A stretch of DNA of 64,000 bases, taken from assembly GCA_038205755.1 (NCBI GenBank), contig JBBRBN010000008.1:1-64000 (forward strand), in the 5' to 3' direction. This document shows, in pieces, positions 18,893 to 26,594 of this stretch (its first letter is position 1; the number at the start of each line of letters is the position of its first letter). Made by a program: the position numbers and the translations under genes. The notes below the pieces were generated by a model. That model ran no database searches and was not told where the DNA came from. It was given only the letters and a program-made list of their open reading frames with translations. Origin of the DNA: JANNWF01 sp038205755 (GTDB taxonomy: Bacteria > Pseudomonadota > Gammaproteobacteria > Xanthomonadales > Xanthomonadaceae).

Positions 18893-19782
18893 GCCGCCCG
18901 CCGCTGTACCTGGTCGATGCCAGCATTTACATCTTCCGTGCTTGGCATTCGCTGCCGGATTCGTTCGTCGATCAGGCTGGCGAGCCGGTCAACGCCGTCC
19001 AGGGCTTCGTCCGCTTTCTGCTTGAGCTGCTCGAGCGGGAGCGGCCGCAGCACATCGCGGTGGCCTTCGACGAATCGCTGGAAGGCTCCTTCCGCAACGC
19101 GATCTTTGCTGCTTACAAGGCCAACCGGGACCCCGCGCCGGAAGCGCTGAAGGCACAGTTCCGCCACTGCCAGGCGGTTGCGCGCGCGCTCGGCCTGATA
19201 GTCATGGTCGACCCTCGCTTCGAGGCTGATGACTTGATCGGGACCTTGCTGACGCGGCAGCGCAGCGCTGGCTACCGGGGTGTGATCGTTTCACCGGACA
19301 AGGACCTGTCACAGCTGCTGGAAGCCGATGACCAACAGTGGGACTACGCCCGCGACCTGCGCTGGGTCGCCTCCGACGTTCCACAGCGAATGGGCGTGCG
19401 CGCCGACCAGGTCGCCGACTTTCTCGGGTTGAGCGGCGATGCAGTGGACAACATTCCAGGCGTGCCGGGCATTGGCGCCAAGACCGCGGCGGCACTGCTC
19501 ACTCATTTCGGCTCACTCGACGCGCTGCTGGAGCGCGTCAACGAAGTGCCGTTCCTGCGTTTGCGCGGTGCGGCCAGCCACGCCATACGCTTGCGCGACC
19601 ACCGCGAGCAGGCGCTGCTGTCGCGACAGCTGGCCACGATTCACCTGCAGGCTCCGCTTTCCCAGTCAGTGCAGGATGCGCGACGCCAGCCGGGCAATCG
19701 AGACCAGCTGCTGGCACTGATGGAGCAGCTGCGCTTCGGGCCAATGACCCGCCGGCGCGCCTTGGAGCAGCTCGCCGACTGA
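18889..19782 (+). CDS. Stand-alone 5'-3' exonuclease / flap endonuclease (PolI N-domain type)
   Basis: 297 residues with only the 5'-3' exonuclease domain of DNA polymerase I and no polymerase part. Acidic metal ligands are visible in LVDASIYIFR, VAFDES, DPRFEADDLIGTL and SPDKDLSQLL. The helix-hairpin-helix in GDAVDNIPGVPGIGAKTAAALL binds the DNA backbone. Similar separate exonucleases occur in xanthomonads besides full PolI. It probably acts on flaps or RNA primers. It is coupled to the nitroreductase gene by ATGA overlap, with no obvious functional link. Confidence 0.92.
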   Translation: MSRPPLYLVDASIYIFRAWHSLPDSFVDQAGEPVNAVQGFVRFLLELLERERPQHIAVAFDESLEGSFRNAIFAAYKANRDPAPEALKAQFRHCQAVARALGLIVMVDPRFEADDLIGTLLTRQRSAGYRGVIVSPDKDLSQLLEADDQQWDYARDLRWVASDVPQRMGVRADQVADFLGLSGDAVDNIPGVPGIGAKTAAALLTHFGSLDALLERVNEVPFLRLRGAASHAIRLRDHREQALLSRQLATIHLQAPLSQSVQDARRQPGNRDQLLALMEQLRFGPMTRRRALEQLAD

Positions 19783-19792
19783 GCTTCCCCGG

Positions 19793-21253
19793 CTAATCGC
19801 CGGTTGGCTCGGTGGCCGGATCGCGCTGCATGAACTTCGGCGCCTGATGGCTGCTGACCGGCGCGGGAATCTTGCCGGGCCGGCCGGTCGGGATCGAACC
19901 CGCGACATCGCTGGCAAAGTTGGCCGACACTTCGAACACGCGCGTCGACTCGATGGCATCGCTGCGCCTGGGTAGGCCAAAGCGGTCATAGGCATGCTTC
20001 TGGCCATTGGCGATGAACAGCAGCCGGTCGCCGGCCAGCGTGGCCAGCGTCGGCGTACCGAATTCCGGCCGGCCGGCTGCCAGCGGCTTGGCGCCGGTGA
20101 AGCTGCGCCCACCCGGAGCGAGCAGCAGGCGCATGACCCGGGCTGGCTGCATTCCGCTCTGCACGGCAATCAGCGAGTCCTGCCACCACACCAGGCCCTC
20201 GATTCCGGCCAGCGCCAATGTCTTTGGCACCGCCACATCAAAGGGCTTGCCGGCTGCCAGGTCGTATCCGAAAACGCCACGCTCGGCATCGGCGAAGTAC
20301 AGAACCCGGCCGTCGCCGCTGACCGTCATCCCGCGAATGCCGGTCAACGTGGTGGCGTGGAAGACGCGCTGCAGGTTGTCATCGCGCACCATGTAAACAG
20401 CATTGTTGATGCCATCGGCGGCATACACCACGCCATCGGGACCGAGTGCCAGGTTGGACATGAAAAACGCGCCGCCCACCAGCGCTGGCGACAGATAACT
20501 CTTCAGAAAGGCGCCGGTCTTGAGATCAAACTTGAACACGCCCGCCCGACCCAGATCACTTTCCGGCTGGTAGCCCTTGAAGTGCGGCACTGCGGTGGAA
20601 GCGACCCACAGCACATTGCGCTCGGCATCGACTGCCAGGTCCATCACTGCCCACAGGCCATTTTCTTCGCTCGCCTTGACGAACGGGCGCAGCGCGCCAT
20701 CCGCGGCCACCCGGTACACGGCACCTTCGCGAATGCTGCCGACCAGCAGCTGCTTGGCCGACGCGTCCCAGGCCAGACTCTCGATCAGCAGATCCTGCTT
20801 GGGCAGTGTGTAGCGCACTTCACCCTCCCCGAACGGCGTCAGGTTTGTCTCCAACGACTCGACGATGTACTCCCACGCGCGGGTATCGGCGACCGCTTCA
20901 AAGCGACTGTCCTCGCCGATCTTCATGCCGTAGCCCTGGGTCTGCAGCTCCAGCAGCGCGGTGTAGGACTGACTCCTGAGTCCCTGCCGAGCATAGGCCG
21001 CCGCCATTTCAACCTTGATCTGGCCGATATGCGGCCGCAGCTCGCTCAGCCGCCTCCAGACCGCCGCCTCGGACGTCCAATCCTTGCTGCCGTTAAACCC
21101 GACCACCATCTGCCGCAGCTGATCGACGTCGGAGAGTGCGCCCAGTTCGATTTCGAGTTTGGTCGGTGCCGGCGGCGGCGCGGCGGGACGCGGCTGCGCA
21201 TGGGCTACCGACAGCAGGGCCAGCAGGACTAAGGCGACAATGGGTCGGATCAT
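19793..21253 (-). CDS. Secreted TPR/beta-propeller protein, SMP-30-like
   Basis: About 486 residues from the ATG at 21253, giving a clean signal peptide (MIRPIVALVLLALLSVAHAQ). The longer frame to 21307 would spoil it. Residues about 35-125 look like TPR helices (WRRLSELRP, AAAYARQGLRSQSYTALLEL). From about 150 on, repeated strands such as LLIESLAWDASAKQLLVGS, GLWAVMDLAVD, MSNLALGPDGVVYAADG and TGIRGMTVSGDGRVLYFAD form a six-bladed SMP-30/gluconolactonase-like or NHL-like propeller. It probably acts in the periplasm. The substrate is unknown. Confidence 0.75.
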   Translation of the reverse strand: MIRPIVALVLLALLSVAHAQPRPAAPPPAPTKLEIELGALSDVDQLRQMVVGFNGSKDWTSEAAVWRRLSELRPHIGQIKVEMAAAYARQGLRSQSYTALLELQTQGYGMKIGEDSRFEAVADTRAWEYIVESLETNLTPFGEGEVRYTLPKQDLLIESLAWDASAKQLLVGSIREGAVYRVAADGALRPFVKASEENGLWAVMDLAVDAERNVLWVASTAVPHFKGYQPESDLGRAGVFKFDLKTGAFLKSYLSPALVGGAFFMSNLALGPDGVVYAADGINNAVYMVRDDNLQRVFHATTLTGIRGMTVSGDGRVLYFADAERGVFGYDLAAGKPFDVAVPKTLALAGIEGLVWWQDSLIAVQSGMQPARVMRLLLAPGGRSFTGAKPLAAGRPEFGTPTLATLAGDRLLFIANGQKHAYDRFGLPRRSDAIESTRVFEVSANFASDVAGSIPTGRPGKIPAPVSSHQAPKFMQRDPATEPTGD

Positions 21254-21383
21254 GGGGATGCACGAGTCGAGGGGAATCGAGGCTGTGCGACCGCCCGACA
21301 TCGACAAAGGTTCCCGAGACGGGCGCCAACGGCGCAGCAGCGAAGGCTATCATCGGCTATTCCGCATTCAACCCCAAACTGCA

Positions 21384-21938
21384 ATGACAGTCTCTTATCC
21401 GCCCGACGCGACCGACACCGTTCTCCACCAAGGCCAGTACCTGCGTCTATGCCGTCGCGGCCGATGGGAGTACGCCGAGCGCACCAATGCATCGAGTGCA
21501 GTGATCGTGGTGGCGGTGACGCCCGACGACAACGTGCTGTTTGTCGAGCAGTTCCGCGTACCGATCGGGGCTCCAAGCATCGAGATGCCGGCCGGTCTGG
21601 TTGGCGATCATGGCGCGGCAGAGGCGATGGAGACCGCCGCACAGCGGGAACTTCTGGAGGAAACCGGCTGGCATGCCGAGCGCGTCGAGTACCTGATGCA
21701 GGGACCGTCGTCATCCGGAATGAGCAACGAAATCATCGGCTTCGTGCGTGCCCGCGGTCTGCGTCGCGTGCACGCGGGCGGCGGAGACGCCAGCGAGCGC
21801 ATCACCGTCCACGAAATTCCGCGCGCCAACGTCGCCGCCTGGCTGGATGACAAGCGCAGGGAAGGTTATTCGATCGATCCGAAGCTGTACGCCGGGCTGT
21901 ACTTCATTGATCGCAACCCGGACGGCTCACCGGCCTGA
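21384..21938 (+). CDS. NUDIX hydrolase, ADP-ribose pyrophosphatase type
   Basis: 184 residues from the ATG at 21384. In-frame starts further upstream would overlap the divergent gene's leader. A full NUDIX box (G-x5-E-x7-RE-LLEETGW) lies near residues 73-97, preceded by the strand VLFVEQFRVP and the PSIEMPAGLVG loop typical of ADP-ribose/sugar-nucleotide hydrolases. It would cleave a nucleoside diphosphate linkage with Mg2+ in the cytoplasm. The exact substrate cannot be decided. It runs divergently from the propeller gene and convergently towards the MAPEG gene, with 9 bases between the stops. Confidence 0.92.
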   Translation: MTVSYPPDATDTVLHQGQYLRLCRRGRWEYAERTNASSAVIVVAVTPDDNVLFVEQFRVPIGAPSIEMPAGLVGDHGAAEAMETAAQRELLEETGWHAERVEYLMQGPSSSGMSNEIIGFVRARGLRRVHAGGGDASERITVHEIPRANVAAWLDDKRREGYSIDPKLYAGLYFIDRNPDGSPA

Positions 21939-21947
21939 GCCGGCGGC

Positions 21948-22340
21948 TCAGCCGGCGATGAAAAACCGCCACAGCAGCGAGATGCTGAGGCCGGCCAACG
22001 CCAGCATGGTCAGCAACATCCCGTACATGCGACCGGTCGAGACGCCGGCACTCCCGGAAAGGCCCCAGGCGTGCAGCACGCGTCCGAGCAGAAGTGCGCT
22101 ACCCAGAAGATGCAGCAGCAGCATCGTGCCACCGCAAAGTTCGAGGGCCACCAGCATCAGCAGTCCGATCGGAAGACTCTCGACCGCATTGCCATGCGCC
22201 CGCACCCGGCGCAGCAGAACGGCGTCGTCGCCGTCGCCAAGCCCGACCCGCTGATGCCGCCGGCGGGCAATCACGCCAATGGTCAAGGCCAGCAGCAGCG
22301 CGCCGCCCAGGGCGACGTATAGCGGGGAAGTCACAAGCAT
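21948..22340 (-). CDS. MAPEG family membrane protein
   Basis: 130 residues with four membrane helices (about 5-25, 53-73, 75-92 and 105-127). The loop RVRAHGNAVESLPIGLLMLVALEL matches the MAPEG pattern (R..N..E..P). Family members include eicosanoid/glutathione enzymes, but bacterial short forms mostly have no assigned reaction. It probably shares a transcript with the DUF839 gene, whose stop is at 22362 upstream on the same strand. Confidence 0.85.
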   Translation of the reverse strand: MLVTSPLYVALGGALLLALTIGVIARRRHQRVGLGDGDDAVLLRRVRAHGNAVESLPIGLLMLVALELCGGTMLLLHLLGSALLLGRVLHAWGLSGSAGVSTGRMYGMLLTMLALAGLSISLLWRFFIAG

Positions 22341-22361
22341 CGAGAGCGCTCCGGGTAAGGA

Positions 22362-23753
22362 TCAGATCAGGCCATCACGCCACGGACCGGTGATTGCCAC
22401 CGTCATCCCAGGGAAATAGATGTTGGCAAACAGCCAGCGGCCGTCTGGCGAAAAACAGGCGCCCGCCCATTCGGCGCCACGGAAGTCGCCGCTGAAACCG
22501 CGCGCGCCATCCAGCACCACGTTGTTCTCGGCGAACGGAAAAACGTCGCCGCCAACGGTCAAGCCGAACAGCTTCTGGGTTGCCCGTCGGGCGTCCTGAC
22601 AGATCACCATGCCGCCGCGCCGGCTCAGGACGATGTTGTCGGGGTAGTCCAGCACCTCCGGGTCGGTCGACTCATAGACCAGTCGCAGCTCTCCCGATTC
22701 GGGTCGATAGGCAAACAGCTGGCCACAGGCAGCGTCGCCACCGTTGGTCGCCGTGAAGAAGACTTCCTGTTCGCTGGCGATGCAGCCCTCCAGCCGGGTG
22801 AACATCGCCGCACCCTGCGAAAAGCCTTGAATCTGCACCCCATCGATGGCGCCAGACTGGGGGTTGATGCCGCGCTCGGGCTGCTCGATGTCAACCCAAC
22901 TGGTGGCGAAGCTCTCGCCCACGCGCAGACCGGAGCGCAGGTCGCTACGGGTGTCAACGCGCAGCATCTGCAGCTTGCCGCCTGCCTCCAGCTTGCCCGC
23001 CTCGCTGGGGACAAAGCGGAAGAATCCCGCTTTGGGCTCCAGATCCTCGGTCAGATAGAAGTGCCCGCTGGCCGCGTGGGCGGCCACCGCCTCATGCCGG
23101 AACTGTCCCATCGCCCGAAGGGGCACGGCGCTGGCAGGTGCCGTCGCAGGTACTTCAAACAGAAACCCATGATCGCGCTTGAGGCTGACTGCCGAACCCC
23201 GAATACTTGAGGTTCCCGCGCGGGTGACGATCTCCTCGCAGCTGAGCCAGCTACCCCAGGGCGTCACGCCGCCGGCGCAGTTCGTCAAGGTGCCCGAAAG
23301 TGAGGGTCGTGCGTCAACCAGTTCGGCGCGCTCGGTGTCAAAAACCAGGTTGACCGTGCCGCCCGAGCAGGCGCCGTCATAGTGCGGCGTCTGCGCGCCA
23401 AACGCGCCGCCAAAGGCGGTGACCTCGTGATTCCTGACCAGCGTCAGTCGGCTGCCTTCGGACTTCACGATGCCCATCCCATCGTGTCGCTCTGGACATT
23501 TCGTGCCGTCGGCCAACGCTTCGCCAGCCCAGCCAAAGGTCGTGTAGCTGAAGCCCGCCGGAAGTCGCAGCAGCGGCAGTCCGGTCGCCATGTCGCGAAC
23601 GCTCTTGAGCGGGCCATAGCCAGCGCCAGACTGCGCAGCGGCGGTGCCTGACCCTGCCGCAGCCAGCAGCTTTCCCAGCGGCGAAAGCCCCAGGGCGACC
23701 AAGCCTGAGCGCGCAAGGAAGTTCCGACGAGACGCAGCGCGAGTAGTGTTCAT
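22362..23753 (-). CDS. Tat-exported PhoX-like phosphatase (DUF839)
   Basis: 463 residues from the ATG at 23753 (MNTTRAASRRNFLARSG). The twin-arginine motif RRNFLARSG followed by a hydrophobic stretch marks Tat export of a folded, metal-containing protein. The body has DUF839/PhoX landmarks: GMGIVKSEGSRLTLVRNHE, SGTLTNCAGGVTPWGSWLSCEE, and a C-terminal FSPDGRWLFANIYFPG. PhoX enzymes are Ca/Fe-dependent periplasmic phosphatases. Whether this member hydrolyses phosphate esters is an inference. It is followed by the MAPEG gene. Confidence 0.9.
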   Translation of the reverse strand: MNTTRAASRRNFLARSGLVALGLSPLGKLLAAAGSGTAAAQSGAGYGPLKSVRDMATGLPLLRLPAGFSYTTFGWAGEALADGTKCPERHDGMGIVKSEGSRLTLVRNHEVTAFGGAFGAQTPHYDGACSGGTVNLVFDTERAELVDARPSLSGTLTNCAGGVTPWGSWLSCEEIVTRAGTSSIRGSAVSLKRDHGFLFEVPATAPASAVPLRAMGQFRHEAVAAHAASGHFYLTEDLEPKAGFFRFVPSEAGKLEAGGKLQMLRVDTRSDLRSGLRVGESFATSWVDIEQPERGINPQSGAIDGVQIQGFSQGAAMFTRLEGCIASEQEVFFTATNGGDAACGQLFAYRPESGELRLVYESTDPEVLDYPDNIVLSRRGGMVICQDARRATQKLFGLTVGGDVFPFAENNVVLDGARGFSGDFRGAEWAGACFSPDGRWLFANIYFPGMTVAITGPWRDGLI

Positions 23754-23807
23754 TCGTCCATTTGCCAAGTGTGGATTCGCACTCGGGGCACTTCCGCGTC
23801 CCGTCAG

Positions 23808-25004
23808 CTAACCCGGCGGTGGTGAGGGTGGGGGCGGCGGCGGCGGCGGCGCTGAACCAGCAGCGGCGTGCGTGACCTGCGCGACAGGGGCAGCCAGGCC
23901 GGCTCGCGGCCGACGAACCAGCCAGATGATTGCGAACGCGAGCGCACCCAGAAAGACAATCAGCAGCCAGGGCCGATAGAAGAGCCAGCCGGAAACGATC
24001 GTCAGCAGGCTCAGACTGAGCGCCAGCAGCCCGGCGACCACGGTGGTCACCATTCGGCCGATGCCACCGATGATTGGCAGGCTGCCGAGGACGCCGCTGA
24101 TCGGCCGCAACATGAGCCCGAAGCCAATCCAGAAAGCCATGAACCCACCGCTGCGCAGCGCCCACCCCATGCTGCTGTTGCGGCTGCCTGCGGCGTCGAA
24201 CAGCGCCGCGGAGCCGACGCTCCCGCGCTGGGCCAGCAGCAGTTCACCCTGCTTGACCGCGAAAGGTTCGAGCCGCCCTGCCTTCTGCTGAGCGACGACG
24301 CTGGCGCGGCCCAGCGGCACCCGGTCAAAGCGGATTCGGATGTCGCCAATGGCAGGCGAGTCGAGCGAGTCGGCCGACGTCAGTACGCCGGCCTCCACTC
24401 GCAAACTCGCCGCCAGGTTGGCCGGCAGACTCTGCATGCTCGGACCGACGCTCTCCCAGCTGGACAACTCGTTGATCGCATCAGGGCCAAGGCTGAACGC
24501 ACCGAGGCGGACCTCATCGGCATTCCAGCGGCTGCTCGGAAACGGCAGCGCAGCGGGATTCTCGTGACCTTGCGGTCGATCAAATCCGGCGTGCTCAATC
24601 GGCTCGCCCGACCAGGTCTTCTCGTAGCGGTAGTCATAGCCCTGCTTGTCGCCCTCTTGGCGGGACTTCTTTTCCTGCCACTGGTACATCTCGACCCGAC
24701 GACGCAGCGCGATGCCTTCGGCTTCGACACCGAAGTCCGGATCGAGCAGCCGTCCGGTTGCCGCAAGTTCGGAGCGCACGTGCAGCAACCGACCTTCGTT
24801 GGCCGGGTCAACGGCCTCGGCTTCAACTGACTGCACCAGTGCCTTGCCCTCCGCCAGGACGGCGGTGCGCTTTACCGTGCGTCCCTCATTCCAGAACAGC
24901 ACCAGGGTTGCGACGAGCAGCAGGGCTGCGCCACCCAGCAGCCCGCCCAGCAGTCCCTTGATGCCGCCGCCGTCTCGCTTGCCGAGGCCTGGAATGGAGA
25001 ACAT
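23808..25004 (-). CDS. TMEM43-family (DUF1625) membrane protein
   Basis: 398 residues. One membrane helix lies near the N-terminus (about 16-37), followed by a large periplasmic-facing region, and a cluster of three helices lies near the C-terminus (about 285-370). The N-terminal LFWNEGRTVK is the hallmark of TMEM43/LUMA proteins, as is the later W(S/T)G-type motif (KTWSGEPIEHAGF). The tail is cytosolic and Pro-rich (a run of 8 Pro plus SPPPG). The family spans bacteria and animals and its function in bacteria is unknown. It lies between PhoX-like and DUF4920 genes, all in one direction. Confidence 0.9.
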   Translation of the reverse strand: MFSIPGLGKRDGGGIKGLLGGLLGGAALLLVATLVLFWNEGRTVKRTAVLAEGKALVQSVEAEAVDPANEGRLLHVRSELAATGRLLDPDFGVEAEGIALRRRVEMYQWQEKKSRQEGDKQGYDYRYEKTWSGEPIEHAGFDRPQGHENPAALPFPSSRWNADEVRLGAFSLGPDAINELSSWESVGPSMQSLPANLAASLRVEAGVLTSADSLDSPAIGDIRIRFDRVPLGRASVVAQQKAGRLEPFAVKQGELLLAQRGSVGSAALFDAAGSRNSSMGWALRSGGFMAFWIGFGLMLRPISGVLGSLPIIGGIGRMVTTVVAGLLALSLSLLTIVSGWLFYRPWLLIVFLGALAFAIIWLVRRPRAGLAAPVAQVTHAAAGSAPPPPPPPPSPPPG

Positions 25005-25014
25005 GGCGCTGCCG

Positions 25015-25461
25015 CTAGTGCGATGCGAGCGTCACGGCATGGGCGACGATACGAAACTCGCGTCGCGGCACGTCGGCCACCGCAATCCCCGCGTCCTTGG
25101 CATAGTGCTCCGCGGTCTTTTCGTCCAGATCGACCTGGCTCAGAGTTCCGAATACCTCAGCGGCACCGTGCGCATCGGTCGGCAGGAAAAACCCGTAGTC
25201 GAGCATGGTGACACGGGCACTGCGACCATCGGCCTCAAGCTCCATCCAGCAGCCCTTCTTGCGGCAAATCCTCGCTACCCGGCCACTCAGTTTTTGCGGC
25301 TGCGTGACGTCGCCGGCAAATGCGTCGATCGCGGCCGCTACCGAGCGCGCCGGTCCGGCAGGCATCTCGCCGCCAAAGTGCTGCGGCGAAGCAGATTCAC
25401 CTGCCATCAAGGGGGCGGCGGCAACCAGCAGAGCAACCAACAGTCCTCGGACAATACGCAT
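25015..25461 (-). CDS. DUF4920 periplasmic protein
   Basis: 148 residues from the ATG at 25461, with a signal peptide (MRIVRGLLVALLVAAAPLMA). The body matches DUF4920: KLSGRVARICRKKGCWMEL with the conserved C-x4-C, and TMLDYGFFLPTDAHGAAEVFGTL. The fold is OB-like and the two Cys could bind metal or form a disulphide. No reaction is known. It sits 10 bases upstream of the TMEM43 gene and 24 bases downstream of the MBL-fold gene, so it belongs to the same likely transcript. Confidence 0.85.
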   Translation of the reverse strand: MRIVRGLLVALLVAAAPLMAGESASPQHFGGEMPAGPARSVAAAIDAFAGDVTQPQKLSGRVARICRKKGCWMELEADGRSARVTMLDYGFFLPTDAHGAAEVFGTLSQVDLDEKTAEHYAKDAGIAVADVPRREFRIVAHAVTLASH

Positions 25462-25485
25462 CGGACACCTCAATGTGATGGTGGG

Positions 25486-26361
25486 TCAGTGCGCGAGCGG
25501 ACGCGCCGCCAGCGCCTCGACAGGGTGATCAGTAATGTAGCGGCCGCGGCCGTCCCGCTGCACGCGGGCCAGGGCACAGCCGGAGTCGTGGGTGAAGAAG
25601 AGCCTGACACCGCGTTTGACCGCATCGTCGAGCAGCACCGCCTTCTCGTCAATCAGGCGCTCAGGGTTGCGGTCATAGCCCATCGTAATCGGCAGGTGTA
25701 CCCACGGCCGACCAGGAATCAGATCCGCGCAGAACAGCAGCCCGCCATGGTTCTCCGGACCGACCAGTTCGGACAGCATCAGTCCGGGCGTGTGGCCTTC
25801 GCTGTAGTGGAAGCGCACCGCCGCACCGAGGGTTGGGCTGTGCTCGCCCTCGACCAGCTCGAGGCGGCCCGACCGCTGCAGCAGCGTGGTCAGCTCGGGG
25901 ATGAAACTCGCGCGATCCCGTGGATGCGGCGTCAGCGCCCGCTGCCAGTGGGTCGCCCCAACAAGGAACCTGGCGTTGGGAAACAGCAGTTGCGCCGGCT
26001 GATCAGCCGCCCAAGCGCTCAGCAGACCGCCGGCGTGGTCAAAATGCAGATGACTCAGCACCACGACATCAATGTCCTCGTGGGTGAAGCCGGCTGCCGC
26101 CAGCGAGTCGAGCAGCACGTGGCGTGCTTCGACCACGCCATAACGCTGCCGCAGCTGCGGCTCGAAGAACGCGCCGATACCGGTCTCGAACAGCACCGAC
26201 TTGCCATTGATTGGGCTGGCCAGCAGGGCGCGACAGGCCAGCGGCACCCGATTGGCCGCATCCGGCGGCAGCCATTGCGACCACATCGCCTTGGGTGCGT
26301 TGCCAAACATGGCGCCGCCGTCCAGCAGCTGTGAATTGCCCATGACCGACCACAGCTTCAT
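25486..26361 (-). CDS. Metallo-beta-lactamase-fold hydrolase (lactonase-like)
   Basis: 291 residues from the ATG at 26361 (MKLWSVMGNSQLL), which has GGAGG 6 bases upstream. An ATG two codons earlier has no spacing for a Shine-Dalgarno. The metal-binding HLHFDH (about residue 104), a later His in EGHTPG and Asp in FCADLIP give the binuclear zinc site of the MBL fold. The layout resembles AHL-lactonase-like hydrolases, but the substrate is unknown. The first 33 bases around its start are duplicated about 190 bases upstream (26512-26544). Confidence 0.88.
   Translation of the reverse strand: MKLWSVMGNSQLLDGGAMFGNAPKAMWSQWLPPDAANRVPLACRALLASPINGKSVLFETGIGAFFEPQLRQRYGVVEARHVLLDSLAAAGFTHEDIDVVVLSHLHFDHAGGLLSAWAADQPAQLLFPNARFLVGATHWQRALTPHPRDRASFIPELTTLLQRSGRLELVEGEHSPTLGAAVRFHYSEGHTPGLMLSELVGPENHGGLLFCADLIPGRPWVHLPITMGYDRNPERLIDEKAVLLDDAVKRGVRLFFTHDSGCALARVQRDGRGRYITDHPVEALAARPLAH
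26321..26353. repeat. 33-bp direct repeat, copy A (inside the MBL gene start)
   Basis: An exact match to 26512-26544. It covers codons for WSVMGNSQLLDG at the start of the MBL-fold gene. Similarity fades within a few bases on each side. Confidence 0.9.
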
Positions 26362-26469
26362 CGCCATCCTCCCGCGCTACGACCGACCGCGGCGACGGCG
26401 ACTAAGCGCGGCATCCTGCCGCGCAAAGTCGCCCGGCCTCCGGCTCCTGCCTCCGGCGCACGCCCGGAC

Positions 26470-26491
26470 GCGCAACGCTGCCGCGTTGCGC
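26470..26491. repeat. Perfect 9-bp-arm hairpin within the duplicated leader
   Basis: gcgcaacgc-tgcc-gcgttgcgc is a perfect inverted repeat. It lies between the two 33-bp direct repeats, in the leader of the MBL-fold gene. It has no U-tract. Confidence 0.8.
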
Positions 26492-26511
26492 AAGCGGTCC
26501 GGTCGCGCCCA

Positions 26512-26544
26512 TCCAGCAGCTGTGAATTGCCCATGACCGACCAC
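26512..26544. repeat. 33-bp direct repeat, copy B (relic of a duplicated gene start)
   Basis: Copy B encodes MNRWSVMGNSQLLDG and then runs into unrelated Arg-rich sequence. It looks like the leftover of a partial tandem duplication of the MBL-fold gene or its leader. Confidence 0.85.
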
Positions 26545-26594
26545 CGATTCATTGTTGCTTGCTCCCTGGCCAACGTTCGGCAACCGCCCACCTG

